Shown here one piece after another: positions 51,581 to 60,407 of a DNA stretch of 63,204 bases. How positions within the stretch are numbered: the first letter of the stretch is position 1; each line of letters begins with the position of its first letter. The DNA lies in NCBI RefSeq assembly GCF_018130615.1, contig NZ_JAFCKB010000008.1, positions 280,001 to 343,204 of the forward strand. The letters are read 5' to 3'. The stretch is from Bradyrhizobium manausense (GTDB lineage Bacteria > Pseudomonadota > Alphaproteobacteria > Rhizobiales > Xanthobacteraceae). The position numbers were made by a program, and so were the translations under genes. The notes below the pieces were generated by a model that was given only the letters and a program-made list of their open reading frames with translations, had not been told where the DNA came from and did not search any database.

Positions 51581-51970
51581 TCAGGCGCTGCGGCGCTTGG
51601 CGGTGGCTTCGATCTCGACCTTCATCTCGGGCTTGTAGAGCGCCGAGACGACGAGGAGCGTGGCGGCCGGGCGGATCTCGCCGAGGACTTCGCCGCAGAT
51701 GGCGAAATGCGCGTCCGCGTCCTTGATGTCGGTGAGGTAGTAGGTCACGCGGACGATGTCGGCCATCTCGAAGCCGGCCTCCTTCAGGGCGGCTTCGATG
51801 GTCTTGAAGCAGTTGCGTGACTGGCTCGTGACATCCGATGGCATCGTCATCGTGGTGTAGTCGTAGCCGGTGGTTCCCGCGACGAAGGCGAACTCGCCGT
51901 CAATCACGGCGCGGCTGTAGCCGGCGGTCTTCTCGAAGGGGGAGCCGGTGGAAATCAGGCGACGGGACAT
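51581..51970 (-). CDS. RidA-family enamine/imine deaminase
   Basis: The 129-residue protein starts MSRRLISTGSPFEKTAGYSR and has DGEFAFVAGTTGYDYTTMTM, the YLTDIKDADAHFAICGEVLG segment and the conserved C-terminal region ALYKPEMKVEIEATAKR. The Arg that binds carboxylates in true RidA is not obvious; the family equivalent ends KVEIEA. RidA proteins deaminate reactive enamines made by PLP enzymes. Its position between hss and the PLP-dependent ornithine decarboxylase fits a damage-control role, inferred from context. Confidence 0.82.
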   Translation of the reverse strand: MSRRLISTGSPFEKTAGYSRAVIDGEFAFVAGTTGYDYTTMTMPSDVTSQSRNCFKTIEAALKEAGFEMADIVRVTYYLTDIKDADAHFAICGEVLGEIRPAATLLVVSALYKPEMKVEIEATAKRRSA

Positions 51971-52115
51971 GGGTTCGGCCTCGGCTGAATGGGGGGATTT
52001 CGTGGCGTTAAACGGCGTTTCCGGGGCTCACGCAACCCCAAAGGAACGGGCTTAGCGCAGCGCGGCCGGGCGTTGCCGCGTGGCGCGGCTTGGCCGCCGC
52101 CATCAAGGCTATCCC

Positions 52116-52703
52116 TTAGGCCGCGCGCGCCTCGAGGCTGCGAACTGCCCTCCGTTTGGACAGCGCAGCCCCGGTCGGGACGATCATTCCCTCGACGCCA
52201 TCGAGCGCGCCGTTGGTGAACTCGATCGCCAGCAGGCGGTCGCGCTCGAACGGGCCGGGCAGGGCGAGCGCACCGGTCTTCTCGGCCGAGAAGCCGAAGC
52301 GGGCATAGTAGGGCGCATCGCCGAGCAGGATGACGGCGGCGTGCCCACGCGCCCGGGCGGCGGCCAACGCTTGATTCATCAGCGCGGCGCCGATCCCGAG
52401 TTCGCGGCAGGCAGGGTCGACCGCCAGCGGTCCGAGGACCAGGGCGGGCCTGCCTCCGGCGCTGACGTGCCACAACCGCACGGTTCCCACGAGCTTGCCC
52501 TCGCGCATCGCCGACAAGGCTAGGCCTGTGGCGGGCGCACGTCCGTCGCGCAGGCGCTGGCAGGTGCGGCCGTGGCGGGTCTCGCCAAAGCAGGCATCGA
52601 GCAGCGCTTCACGCATCGTGACGTCGGCAGCACGTTCCGCACGGATCGCGAACGGAGCGGCTTCCGAAGAGAGGGCAATTTGTGGCTTCCGAGGAGCAGT
52701 CAT
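52116..52703 (-). CDS. GNAT-family N-acetyltransferase
   Basis: The 195-residue GNAT protein has LVGTVRLWHVSAGGRPALVL followed by GPLAVDPACRELGIGAALMN (about 90-109; the acetyl-CoA pyrophosphate loop) and QALAAARARGHAAVILLGDA (motif B). FGFSAEKTGALALPGPFERD gives the YxxxGF-like end. Arrangement and length fit the YhbS-type predicted acetyltransferases. It lies between ornithine decarboxylase and the RidA and hss genes, so polyamine acetylation is possible but unproven. Confidence 0.83.
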   Translation of the reverse strand: MTAPRKPQIALSSEAAPFAIRAERAADVTMREALLDACFGETRHGRTCQRLRDGRAPATGLALSAMREGKLVGTVRLWHVSAGGRPALVLGPLAVDPACRELGIGAALMNQALAAARARGHAAVILLGDAPYYARFGFSAEKTGALALPGPFERDRLLAIEFTNGALDGVEGMIVPTGAALSKRRAVRSLEARAA

Positions 52704-52780
52704 GGCGCGTCAGTCCCCGCGTGAGTCCGCGCACGAAGGCACGCGGGTTCAAGCGTCGTCAGAATGGCAATGTCGGGTGA

Positions 52781-52800
52781 GGAGCCGGCAAGCCGGCTCC
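52781..52800. terminator. Hairpin after ornithine decarboxylase
   Basis: Nine-base-pair inverted repeat GGAGCCGGC / GCCGGCTCC separated by AA, 33 bases after the decarboxylase stop on the minus strand. No T-tract follows, so it may stabilise the 3' end or only pause transcription. Confidence 0.5.
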
Positions 52801-52832
52801 CGGGTTCGTCAGGCCTCAGAACGAGAGGCGGA

Positions 52833-53975
52833 TCAGATGTGGTAGGTGCGCAGCGGCGGGATGCCGTTGAACGCCACCGCCGAGTAGGTCGACGTATAGG
52901 CCCCGGTGCCTTCGATCAGCAGCTTGTCGCCGATCTCGAGCGTGACGGGAAGCGGATACGGGGTCTTCTCGTACAGCACGTCGGCGCTGTCGCAGGTCGG
53001 ACCTGCGAGCACGCATGGGGTCATGTCTGCGCCGTCATGCGGGGTGCGGATGGCGTAGCGGATCGACTCGTCCATCGTCTCGGCGAGACCGCCGAACTTA
53101 CCGATGTCCAGGTACACCCAGCGCACCTCGTCCTCGTCGCTCTTCTTCGAGATCAGCACGACCTCGGATTCGATGATGCCGGCGTTACCCACCATGCCGC
53201 GACCCGGCTCGATGATGGTCTCCGGAATCTGGTTGCCGAAGTGCTTGCGCAGCGCGCGGAAGATCGAGCGGCCGTAGGTGACAACCGGCGGCACGTCCTT
53301 CAGGTACTTGGTCGGGAAGCCGCCGCCCATGTTGACCATGGTCAGGTTGATGCCGCGCTCGGCGCAGTCGCGGAACACCTGCGAGGCCATCGCCAGCGCG
53401 CGGTCCCACGCCTTCACCTTGCGCTGCTGCGAGCCGACATGGAAGGAGATGCCGCACGGCTCCAGGCCCAGGCGCTTGGCGGCGTCGAGCACCTCGACGG
53501 CCATTTCCGGGTCGCAGCCGAACTTGCGCGACAGCGGCCACTCGGCGCCGGCGCAGTCATAGAGGATGCGGCAGAACACCTTCGCGCCGGGAGCGGCACG
53601 GGCGATCTTCTCGACCTCGGGGACGCAGTCGACTGCGAACAGGCGAATGCCGAGCGCGAAGGCGCGCGCGATGTCGCGCTCCTTCTTGATCGTGTTGCCG
53701 AAGGAGATGCGATCGGGCGTCGCACCGGCGGCCAGCGCCATCTCGATCTCGGCGACGGTCGCGGTGTCGAAGCAGGAGCCCATGGAAGCCAGCAGTGTCA
53801 GCACTTCCGGCGCCGGGTTCGCCTTGACGGCGTAGAACACGCGGCTGTCGGGCAGCGCCTTGGCGAAGGTCTGGTAATTGTCGCGCACGACCTCGAGGTC
53901 GACGACGAGGCACGGCTCGGTGTCGAGACCTTCCTTGCGGCGGTTGCGCAGGAATTCCTGGATACGTTCGGTCAT
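52833..53975 (-). CDS. Ornithine decarboxylase (alanine-racemase-fold, PLP-dependent)
   Basis: The protein has 380 residues from the ATG at 53975, preceded by GGAGAG. PLP-Lys in VFYAVKANPAPEV (about 47-59), SFHVGSQQRK (about 178), the Gly loop NMGGGFPTKYL (about 217), EPGRGMVGNAG and the catalytic Cys in GPTCDSADVLYE (about 322). It converts ornithine to putrescine, the substrate of homospermidine synthase encoded downstream. The long 5' region (53976 to about 54540) has strong hairpins and resembles a regulated leader. A start 23 codons further upstream is open but lacks family similarity. Confidence 0.9.
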   Translation of the reverse strand: MTERIQEFLRNRRKEGLDTEPCLVVDLEVVRDNYQTFAKALPDSRVFYAVKANPAPEVLTLLASMGSCFDTATVAEIEMALAAGATPDRISFGNTIKKERDIARAFALGIRLFAVDCVPEVEKIARAAPGAKVFCRILYDCAGAEWPLSRKFGCDPEMAVEVLDAAKRLGLEPCGISFHVGSQQRKVKAWDRALAMASQVFRDCAERGINLTMVNMGGGFPTKYLKDVPPVVTYGRSIFRALRKHFGNQIPETIIEPGRGMVGNAGIIESEVVLISKKSDEDEVRWVYLDIGKFGGLAETMDESIRYAIRTPHDGADMTPCVLAGPTCDSADVLYEKTPYPLPVTLEIGDKLLIEGTGAYTSTYSAVAFNGIPPLRTYHI

Positions 53976-54540
53976 GGCACTCTCCAACGGTCCCAGCGAC
54001 GGGATCCGCATCAACGTGACGTCGGATAAGAGCGCTTCGGCCACATCGCGCGATGGAGGCGCGTCGAGGCCAAGAGACTCAAACCAGACTGTGCTGCCGT
54101 GGATTGGTTGGGAGAGTTTCCCGCCCGCTCACCTGGCAATGAAGGACAAGCCTTTTCAGTAGCCCGCGCCGGCGGTGGAATGCCGGTAGAGACCAAAAAA
54201 GCCCGATCCGTCGTTGCTTTAAGTCGCGTCCCCCGTTGAGAGCGGGGTGCGCCGGTTCGCCTCCGGCTGCCAGTCACGGTTGCAAAGAGCGAAGTCACCT
54301 TCGACAAGGCATCTCTTTGAGAGAGATGCTGGACGCTCCGGGTTTGCTTTCAGTCGCTCGACCTTTGGGTCTTTGACTTCCGCACTTCCGAAGAGCCCCT
54401 CGGCTTCTTCACCCCTTGGCGGCTGTCCGGCCTCTTGTCCGGATACCTACCGACTGACACACGACCACAGGCACGTGCGAAATTGGGCAAGAGCGCACAT
54501 AAGCGTTTTGACTCTGCTTCGCAAGAATTTTTTTAGGCTG
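53976..54540 (-). promoter_or_regulatory. Long structured leader of ornithine decarboxylase (possible speF-type RNA)
   Basis: About 560 bases precede the decarboxylase without a credible gene. On the minus strand the leader can form GCATCTCT / AGAGATGC (54309-54329, 8 bp), GCCGG / CCGGC (54251-54267), CCCCG / CGGGG (54231-54247) and then a GC-rich segment followed by six T at 54195-54200, as in an attenuator. The speF leader motif is known upstream of ornithine decarboxylase genes in alphaproteobacteria. Membership is inferred from position and structure only; I could not align to the motif. Confidence 0.5.
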
Positions 54541-54650
54541 CGAACAGAATTGCCTAACGTCTGCTTGCGCAGTGTTGCGCGAGCGACGCGGAAGATGAAC
54601 AGGCGTTAAGTTTTTCAGCCAGGGTGCACGCGTCTCTGGCGCGCGAAGCG

Positions 54651-54911
54651 TCAGCCGCGCTTGAAGAACGGCTCGACGCGCTGAGCGGCGCGGATGAAGG
54701 CGGTCATCACCAGCACGCCGAGTGCGAACAGCACGGCCTGCAAGATGTGCGCGCCCTGATCGCCCAGCCCGAACAGAATTGCGAGCGCCCAGCCGCCGGC
54801 AAACGCCGCGCCGAACACTTCGGCGCCGATCAGGATGGCGGCGCTGACGACGGTGATGACGCTCGGCCAGACGATCTGACGGGAGGACGAGGAGGGCGCG
54901 TTCATGGGCAT
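54651..54911 (-). CDS. Small two-span membrane protein, unknown function
   Basis: The 86-residue product from the ATG at 54911 (a second ATG at 54905) has two hydrophobic helices, about 15-36 (VITVVSAAILIGAEVFGAAF) and about 55-72 (HILQAVLFALGVLVMTAFI), and ends in a basic RVEPFFKRG tail. No named family is recognised. It is divergent from the M3 oligopeptidase gene (start 55042) and lies upstream of the ornithine decarboxylase leader. Confidence 0.65.
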   Translation of the reverse strand: MPMNAPSSSSRQIVWPSVITVVSAAILIGAEVFGAAFAGGWALAILFGLGDQGAHILQAVLFALGVLVMTAFIRAAQRVEPFFKRG

Positions 54912-55041
54912 CTGGGTCCGGAGTTTCGAGGGCCGCAATCTCCCCGAAAAGGCGGGCGGGAGCAAGGCCAAATGGCCCAAAAAAGCCCCATCGCGTGCTA
55001 TAGCTGACCCCAACAAATCGGCTCAAAAATCGGGACTTGTG

Positions 55042-57123
55042 ATGTCAGAAACCCGCCAAACTACGGACTCCGAGATCAACCCGCTGCTGAAGGCCTGGGT
55101 GACGCCATTTGCGACCCCGCCCTTCAACGAGATCACGCCGGAGCACTTCCTGCCGGCCTTCGAACAGGCCTTCGCCGATCATTCCGCGGAGATCGCCGCG
55201 ATCACCAACGATCCGGCCGCGCCCGACTTCGCCAACACGATCACGGCGCTGGAGCGGTCCGGCAAGCTTTTGAACAAGGTTGCCGCGGTCTTCTACGATC
55301 TGGTCTCGGCGCATTCCAACCCGGCGATCCTGGACATCGACAAGGAGGTCTCCTTGCGGATGGCGCGGCACTGGAATCCGATCATGATGAACGCCGTGCT
55401 GTTTGGTCGCATCGCCCAGCTGCACGAGAACCGTGCCAATCTCGGCCTGGACCCGGAGCAGCTCCGCCTCCTGGAGCGCACCTACACCCGCTTCCACCGC
55501 GCCGGCGCCGGCCTGTCCGACGAGGCCAAGACGCGCATGGCCGAGATCAACGAGAAGCTGGCCCAGCTCGCGACCGGGTTCAGCCACCATCTGCTCGGCG
55601 ACGAGCAGGACTGGTTCATGGAGCTCGGCGAGGCTGACACCCAGGGTCTGCCGGAGAGTCTTGTGGCCGCCGCCAAGGCTGCAGCAGAAGACCGCGGCAT
55701 GGCGGGCAAGGCGATCGTGACGCTGTCGCGCTCCTCGACCGAGCCGTTCCTGAAGAGCTCGGCTCGGCGCGACCTGCGCGAGAAGGTCTACAAGGCCTTC
55801 ACGGCGCGCGGCGACAACGGCAATTCCAACGACAACAACACGACCATTGGCGAGATCCTGAAGCTGCGCGAGGAAAGCGCCAAGCTCCTGGGCTACCCGA
55901 CTTTCGCCGCCTACCGGCTCGAAGACTCCATGGCCAAGACGCCGGATGCGGTGCGCGGCCTGCTCGAGCGGGTCTGGAAGCCGGCTCGCGCCCGAGCGCT
56001 TGCCGATCGCGACGAGATGCAGGCGCTGATCACGGAGGAGGGCGGCAATTTTAAGCTCGCGCCCTGGGACTGGCGCTACTACGCCGAAAAGCTCCGCCTC
56101 CAGCGCGCCAATTTCGACGACGCCGCGATCAAGCCCTATCTGACGCTCGACCACATGATCGCCGCCGCCTTCGACTGCGCCACGCGGCTGTTTGGCATCA
56201 CCTTCGCCGAGCGCAAGGATGTGCCGGTCTGGCACCCCGACGTCCGGGTCTGGGAGGTGAAGGGCCCCGACGGCAAGCACAAGGCACTGTTCTACGGCGA
56301 TTACTACGCCCGGCCGTCAAAACGTTCCGGCGCCTGGATGACCTCGCTGCGCGACCAGCAGAAGCTCGACGGCGAGATCGCGCCCCTCGTCATCAATGTC
56401 TGCAACTTTGCCAAGGGCACCGGAGCCGAGCCTTCGCTGCTTTCGCCGGACGATGCCCGCACCCTGTTCCACGAGTTTGGCCACGGCCTGCACGGCATGC
56501 TCTCCAATGTGACCTACCCGTCGCTGTCGGGCACCTCCGTGTTCACCGATTTCGTCGAGCTGCCCTCGCAGCTCTACGAGCATTGGCAGGAGCGGCCCGA
56601 GGTGCTCCAGCAGTTCGCCCGTCATTATCAGACCGGCGAGCCGCTGCCGGACGATCTGCTCAAGCGCTTCCTCGCCGCACGCAAGTTCAACCAGGGCTTT
56701 GCCACCGTCGAATTCGTCTCCTCGGCGCTGGTCGACCTCGAATTCCACTCGCAGCCGGCAGCCGCCGCGCAGGATGTTCGGGCTTTCGAGAAACGCGAGC
56801 TGGAGAAGATCGGCATGCCCGAGGAAATCTCGATGCGTCACCGGCCGACCCAGTTCGGTCACATCTTCTCCGGCGACCATTATGCGGCCGGCTATTACAG
56901 CTACATGTGGTCGGAGGTGATGGACGCCGACGCCTTCGGCGCCTTCGAGGAGGCCGGCAATATCTTCGATCCAGCGGTCGCCAAGCGCCTCCACGACGAC
57001 ATCTATTCAAGCGGCGGGTCAGTCGATCCGGAAGCCGCCTACGAGGCCTTCCGCGGCCGGCCGCCCGAGCCCGACGCGCTGCTCCGCCGCCGCGGCCTGC
57101 TCGGCGACGCCAAGGCGGCCTGA
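55042..57123 (+). CDS. M3-family oligopeptidase (oligopeptidase A / Dcp-like)
   Basis: The 693-residue metallopeptidase starts at the ATG at 55042 (MSETRQTTDSEINPLLKAWV). The zinc site is LFHEFGHGLHGMLS (about 474-487, HExxH with His, Glu, His), and the third ligand is a downstream Glu in DFVELPSQLYEHW. C-terminal GHIFSGDHYAAGYYSYMWSE is the M3 substrate-binding Tyr/His region. It cleaves small peptides in the cytoplasm. The frame is open for 46 codons further upstream but without family similarity. It is followed after 5 bases by the DUF1007 gene, so possibly co-transcribed. Confidence 0.92.
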   Translation: MSETRQTTDSEINPLLKAWVTPFATPPFNEITPEHFLPAFEQAFADHSAEIAAITNDPAAPDFANTITALERSGKLLNKVAAVFYDLVSAHSNPAILDIDKEVSLRMARHWNPIMMNAVLFGRIAQLHENRANLGLDPEQLRLLERTYTRFHRAGAGLSDEAKTRMAEINEKLAQLATGFSHHLLGDEQDWFMELGEADTQGLPESLVAAAKAAAEDRGMAGKAIVTLSRSSTEPFLKSSARRDLREKVYKAFTARGDNGNSNDNNTTIGEILKLREESAKLLGYPTFAAYRLEDSMAKTPDAVRGLLERVWKPARARALADRDEMQALITEEGGNFKLAPWDWRYYAEKLRLQRANFDDAAIKPYLTLDHMIAAAFDCATRLFGITFAERKDVPVWHPDVRVWEVKGPDGKHKALFYGDYYARPSKRSGAWMTSLRDQQKLDGEIAPLVINVCNFAKGTGAEPSLLSPDDARTLFHEFGHGLHGMLSNVTYPSLSGTSVFTDFVELPSQLYEHWQERPEVLQQFARHYQTGEPLPDDLLKRFLAARKFNQGFATVEFVSSALVDLEFHSQPAAAAQDVRAFEKRELEKIGMPEEISMRHRPTQFGHIFSGDHYAAGYYSYMWSEVMDADAFGAFEEAGNIFDPAVAKRLHDDIYSSGGSVDPEAAYEAFRGRPPEPDALLRRRGLLGDAKAA

Positions 57124-57128
57124 CCGGC

Positions 57129-57761
57129 ATGCGCGCGCTGCTGGGAATGCTGCTTGCCGCCGGCCTGCTGCTTGCAGCGGGTCCGGCGAGCGCGCATCCG
57201 CATGTCTGGATCACGGCGACCAGCGAATTGCTTTACGCCGAGGATGGCTCGATCACCGGCGTGCGCCACGCCTGGACCTTTGACGACATGTTCTCGGCCT
57301 ATGCGGTGCAGGGGCTCGAGAGCAAGACCAAGGGCGCCTACACGCGCGAGGAGCTGGTGCCGCTGGCGCAAACCAATGTCGAGTCGCTGAAGGAATACGC
57401 CTACTTCACCTTCGTGAAGGCCGACGGCAAGAAGGAGCGCTTCAACGAGCCGGTCGACTACTTCCTCGACTACAAGGATACGGTGCTGACCCTGCACTTC
57501 ACGCTGCCGCTGAAGAACCCGGTCAAGCCCAAGCAATTGGTGCTCGAAGTGTTCGACCGCTCCTTCTTCATCGACTTCCAGATGGCCAAGGACAATCCGG
57601 TCAAGCTGGTCGGCGCGCCCTCCGCCTGCCAGATGAAGCTCGATCGTCCCAGTGACGGCACCGCGACCGCGCAGAAGCTCAATGAGCAGACCTTCACGGA
57701 TGGCCCGAACGCCAATTTCGGCATGATGTTCGCCAACAAGATCACGGTGGATTGCCCTTGA
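57129..57761 (+). CDS. DUF1007 periplasmic protein (metal transport partner)
   Basis: The 210-residue protein has a Sec signal (MRALLGMLLAAGLLLAAGPA, cleaved after SA) and begins the mature chain with HPHVWITATSELLY, the DUF1007 signature (HPHxW at the new N-terminus). DUF1007 genes are nearly always next to NicO-type nickel/cobalt transporters, as here. The mature N-terminal His pair could bind metal once the signal is removed. The stop overlaps the next gene's start by a TTGA junction. Confidence 0.88.
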   Translation: MRALLGMLLAAGLLLAAGPASAHPHVWITATSELLYAEDGSITGVRHAWTFDDMFSAYAVQGLESKTKGAYTREELVPLAQTNVESLKEYAYFTFVKADGKKERFNEPVDYFLDYKDTVLTLHFTLPLKNPVKPKQLVLEVFDRSFFIDFQMAKDNPVKLVGAPSACQMKLDRPSDGTATAQKLNEQTFTDGPNANFGMMFANKITVDCP

Positions 57762-58861
57762 TCTGTCGTCTTCAGTCACCGCTCGCCCGCGGGCTGCTCG
57801 CCTGCGCCGCAATCGTCGTCGTGCTGGGCGCGGCCGATGCCGCGCTCCACGATCTTCTCGCGCAAAACCCGTTCGGCGCACCACGCCCGGCGCAGGCAGC
57901 GGAGCCCGAAGCCAGCGGTCTCATCGGCTGGCTCTTGGCAAAACAGTCGGAATTCTATCGCCAGATGTCGTCGACCATCCGCGCCGCGAAGTCCGACGGC
58001 TCGGCGGTGTGGACGCTGCTCTTCATCTCGTTCGCCTACGGCATCTTCCACGCCGCCGGCCCCGGCCACGGCAAGGCGGTGATCGCCTCCTATCTCGTCG
58101 CCAACCGCGAGACCGCGCGGCGCGGCATCGCGCTGTCGTTCGCCTCCGCGCTGATGCAGTCGCTGGTGGCGATCCTGATCGTCGGCATCTCGGCCTGGAT
58201 CCTGAACGCCACCGCCAAGACCATGTGCAAGGCGGAAGGTGCGATCGAGATCGCGAGCTATGCCCTGATCGCGCTGTTTGGCCTGCGGCTGGTCTGGGTC
58301 AAGGGCCGCACCTTCATCCGCGCGCTGCAGACGACGCAGCCGGTGCCGGCCATGGCGGGCGTGTCGCACGACCATCATGATCATCTCGATCATCACCACC
58401 ATCATGATGCGCATGACCCTCATCACCACGATCACGCCCATCACCATCACGGGCATGACCATGTCCACGACGAGCATTGCGGCCATTCCCATGGTCCTGC
58501 CCCGAGCGAGCTCGCCGGCCCGGGCGGCTGGCGGCGAGGTTTCGCCGCGATCCTGACCGTCGGCATCCGTCCCTGCTCGGGCGCCATCCTGGTGCTGGTG
58601 TTCGCGCTCGCCCAGGGCCTGTTCTGGGCCGGCATTGCCGCGACCTTCCTGATGGGGCTTGGCACCGCGATCACCGTCGCGGCCATCGCCGTGATTGCGG
58701 TCTCGGCCAAGGACATCGCCGGCCGTCTGAGCGGCGCCCGCGACGGCGGCGGCGCGCTCTTTATGCGCGGCATCGAGTTCGGTGCCGCCGCTCTCGTGCT
58801 GCTGTTCGGGGCGGGCCTGTTGCTTGGCTACATCGCGGCCGAGCGGACGACGTGTTTTTGA
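57758..58861 (+). CDS. NicO/RcnA-like metal transporter with His-rich loop
   Basis: The 367-residue inner-membrane protein starts at a TTG overlapping the DUF1007 stop (TTGA; another TTG lies two codons earlier). The family motif FAYGIFHAAGPGHGKAVIAS (about 90-109) and the second-half TVGIRPCSGAILVLVFALAQ (about 267-286) frame a cytoplasmic loop with a dense His/Asp stretch (HDHHDHLDHHHHHDAHDPHH and onward, about 206-246). Such proteins export nickel or cobalt (RcnA) or act with DUF1007 in metal uptake. The direction is unclear here. Confidence 0.88.
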   Translation: MICRLQSPLARGLLACAAIVVVLGAADAALHDLLAQNPFGAPRPAQAAEPEASGLIGWLLAKQSEFYRQMSSTIRAAKSDGSAVWTLLFISFAYGIFHAAGPGHGKAVIASYLVANRETARRGIALSFASALMQSLVAILIVGISAWILNATAKTMCKAEGAIEIASYALIALFGLRLVWVKGRTFIRALQTTQPVPAMAGVSHDHHDHLDHHHHHDAHDPHHHDHAHHHHGHDHVHDEHCGHSHGPAPSELAGPGGWRRGFAAILTVGIRPCSGAILVLVFALAQGLFWAGIAATFLMGLGTAITVAAIAVIAVSAKDIAGRLSGARDGGGALFMRGIEFGAAALVLLFGAGLLLGYIAAERTTCF

Positions 58862-58889
58862 GCCGCTACGGCATCTCTCGATAAGCGCC

Positions 58890-59291
58890 TCACACCGGCA
58901 GCAGCCGCTTCAACATCGGCAGGAAGAAGATCCCGAGATTGATCGCAAAACCGATGCTCCAGAGGATGGAGCGCAGCGTCGGGCGGTTGCCGAGATAGGT
59001 CAGTACATAGGCGATCCGTACGATCAGGAACAGCACCGCAAGCTCGTCGATCAGGCGCTGCGGCGAGTCACGGAATTCGGCGAGCAGGACGGCGAATGCG
59101 AAGAACGGAAAGGTCTCGATCCCGTTCTGGTGCGCGCCGAGCGCGCGCTGGGCGATGGCGTCCTCATAGAAGGCGGGATCACGCGGCCGCGAATTGTCGA
59201 AGCCGCGAAACCGGATCCATTTGATCGAGACGATCGTCAAGAGATAGAGCAGCAGCGCTCCGAGAACGCACCATTCCGCGAGCGTCATCAT
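58890..59291 (-). CDS. MAPEG-family membrane protein
   Basis: The 133-residue protein has four hydrophobic helices and the MAPEG core ALGAHQNGIETFPFFAFAVL (about 50-69), LIVRIAYVLTYLGNRPTLRS (about 93-112) and a C-terminal IGFAINLGIFFLPML helix. The family includes microsomal glutathione transferases and related enzymes acting on lipid or xenobiotic substrates. The start is the ATG at 59291 or the next at 59288; a G-rich ribosome site precedes them. It lies between the NicO gene (convergent) and hemH (divergent). Confidence 0.85.
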   Translation of the reverse strand: MMTLAEWCVLGALLLYLLTIVSIKWIRFRGFDNSRPRDPAFYEDAIAQRALGAHQNGIETFPFFAFAVLLAEFRDSPQRLIDELAVLFLIVRIAYVLTYLGNRPTLRSILWSIGFAINLGIFFLPMLKRLLPV

Positions 59292-59369
59292 CCCTCCCCC
59301 GCTTGGGGGGACCCTAGCGAAACCGGGCTCATCTTGACAAGTTCGGAGCAACGCGCGACGCAACTGACC

Positions 59370-60407
59370 ATGACGACCCCTGCTCCCCTCAAGACCGCAA
59401 AACCGGCCGTGCCGTCAGCCCAACTGCGCGTCGGCGTGCTTCTGGTCAATCTCGGCACGCCCGACACGGCCGATGCTCCGGGCGTGCGGGTCTACCTCAA
59501 GGAATTCCTGTCGGACGCCCGCGTCATCGAGGACCAGGGCCTGATCTGGAAAGCCGTGCTGAACGGCATCATCCTGCGCAGCCGTCCCCGCACCAAGGCG
59601 CTGGACTACCAGAAGATCTGGAACAACGAGCGGAACGAGTCGCCGCTGAAGACGATCACGCGGTCGCAAGCCGAGAAGCTCGCCGCAGTGCTGTCCGACC
59701 GCGATCATGTCGTGGTGGACTGGGCGATGCGCTACGGCAATCCCTCGATCAAGGCCGGCATCGATGCGCTGATCGCGAAGGGCTGCGAGCGCATCCTCGC
59801 TGTGCCCCTCTATCCGCAATATTCCGCCTCGACCTCGGCCACCGTCTGCGACGAGGTGTTCCGCGTGCTGGCACGCCTGCGCAATCAGCCGACGCTGCGG
59901 GTGACGCCGCCATATTACGAGGACGAGGCCTATATCGAGGCGCTCGCCGTCTCGATCGAGACGCATCTGGCGACGCTCTCCTTCAAGCCTGAGCTGATCG
60001 TCGCTTCCTTCCACGGCATGCCGAAATCCTATGTCGAGAAGGGCGATCCCTATCAAAGCCACTGCGTCGCTACGACCGAAGCGCTGCGCCGCCGGCTTGG
60101 CATGGACGACGCGAATCTGCTGCTGACCTTTCAGTCGCGCTTCGGCAATGACGAGTGGCTGCAGCCCTACACCGACAAGACGATGGAGCGCCTTGCCAGG
60201 GAAGGCGTGCGTCGCATCGCGGTGGTGACGCCGGGCTTCTCCGCCGACTGCCTGGAGACGCTGGAGGAGATCGCGCAGGAGAATGCCGAGATCTTCAAGC
60301 ACAATGGCGGCGAGCAGTTTTCCGCGATCCCCTGCCTCAATGACAGCGATCCCGGCATGGATGTGATCCGCACCCTGGTGCTGCGCGAGCTCCAGGGCTG
60401 GATCTGA
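59370..60407 (+). CDS. hemH: Ferrochelatase
   Basis: The 345-residue enzyme starts at the ATG at 59370. LRVGVLLVNLGTPDTADAPG (about 20-39) and SRPRTKALDYQKIW open the fold; the metal-inserting His is in VASFHGMPKSYVEKG (about 211-225), and VTPGFSADCLETLEEIA (about 285-301) is the second conserved block. It inserts Fe(II) into protoporphyrin IX, the last step of heme synthesis. The frame is open another 196 codons upstream, but that reads through the MAPEG gene antisense and is not coding. Its stop overlaps the next start (TGATG). Confidence 0.95.
   Translation: MTTPAPLKTAKPAVPSAQLRVGVLLVNLGTPDTADAPGVRVYLKEFLSDARVIEDQGLIWKAVLNGIILRSRPRTKALDYQKIWNNERNESPLKTITRSQAEKLAAVLSDRDHVVVDWAMRYGNPSIKAGIDALIAKGCERILAVPLYPQYSASTSATVCDEVFRVLARLRNQPTLRVTPPYYEDEAYIEALAVSIETHLATLSFKPELIVASFHGMPKSYVEKGDPYQSHCVATTEALRRRLGMDDANLLLTFQSRFGNDEWLQPYTDKTMERLAREGVRRIAVVTPGFSADCLETLEEIAQENAEIFKHNGGEQFSAIPCLNDSDPGMDVIRTLVLRELQGWI

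Noticed and set aside
58782-59369. 196-residue N-terminal extension of ferrochelatase
   Set aside because: It reads antisense through the MAPEG gene; family similarity begins only after the ATG at 59370.
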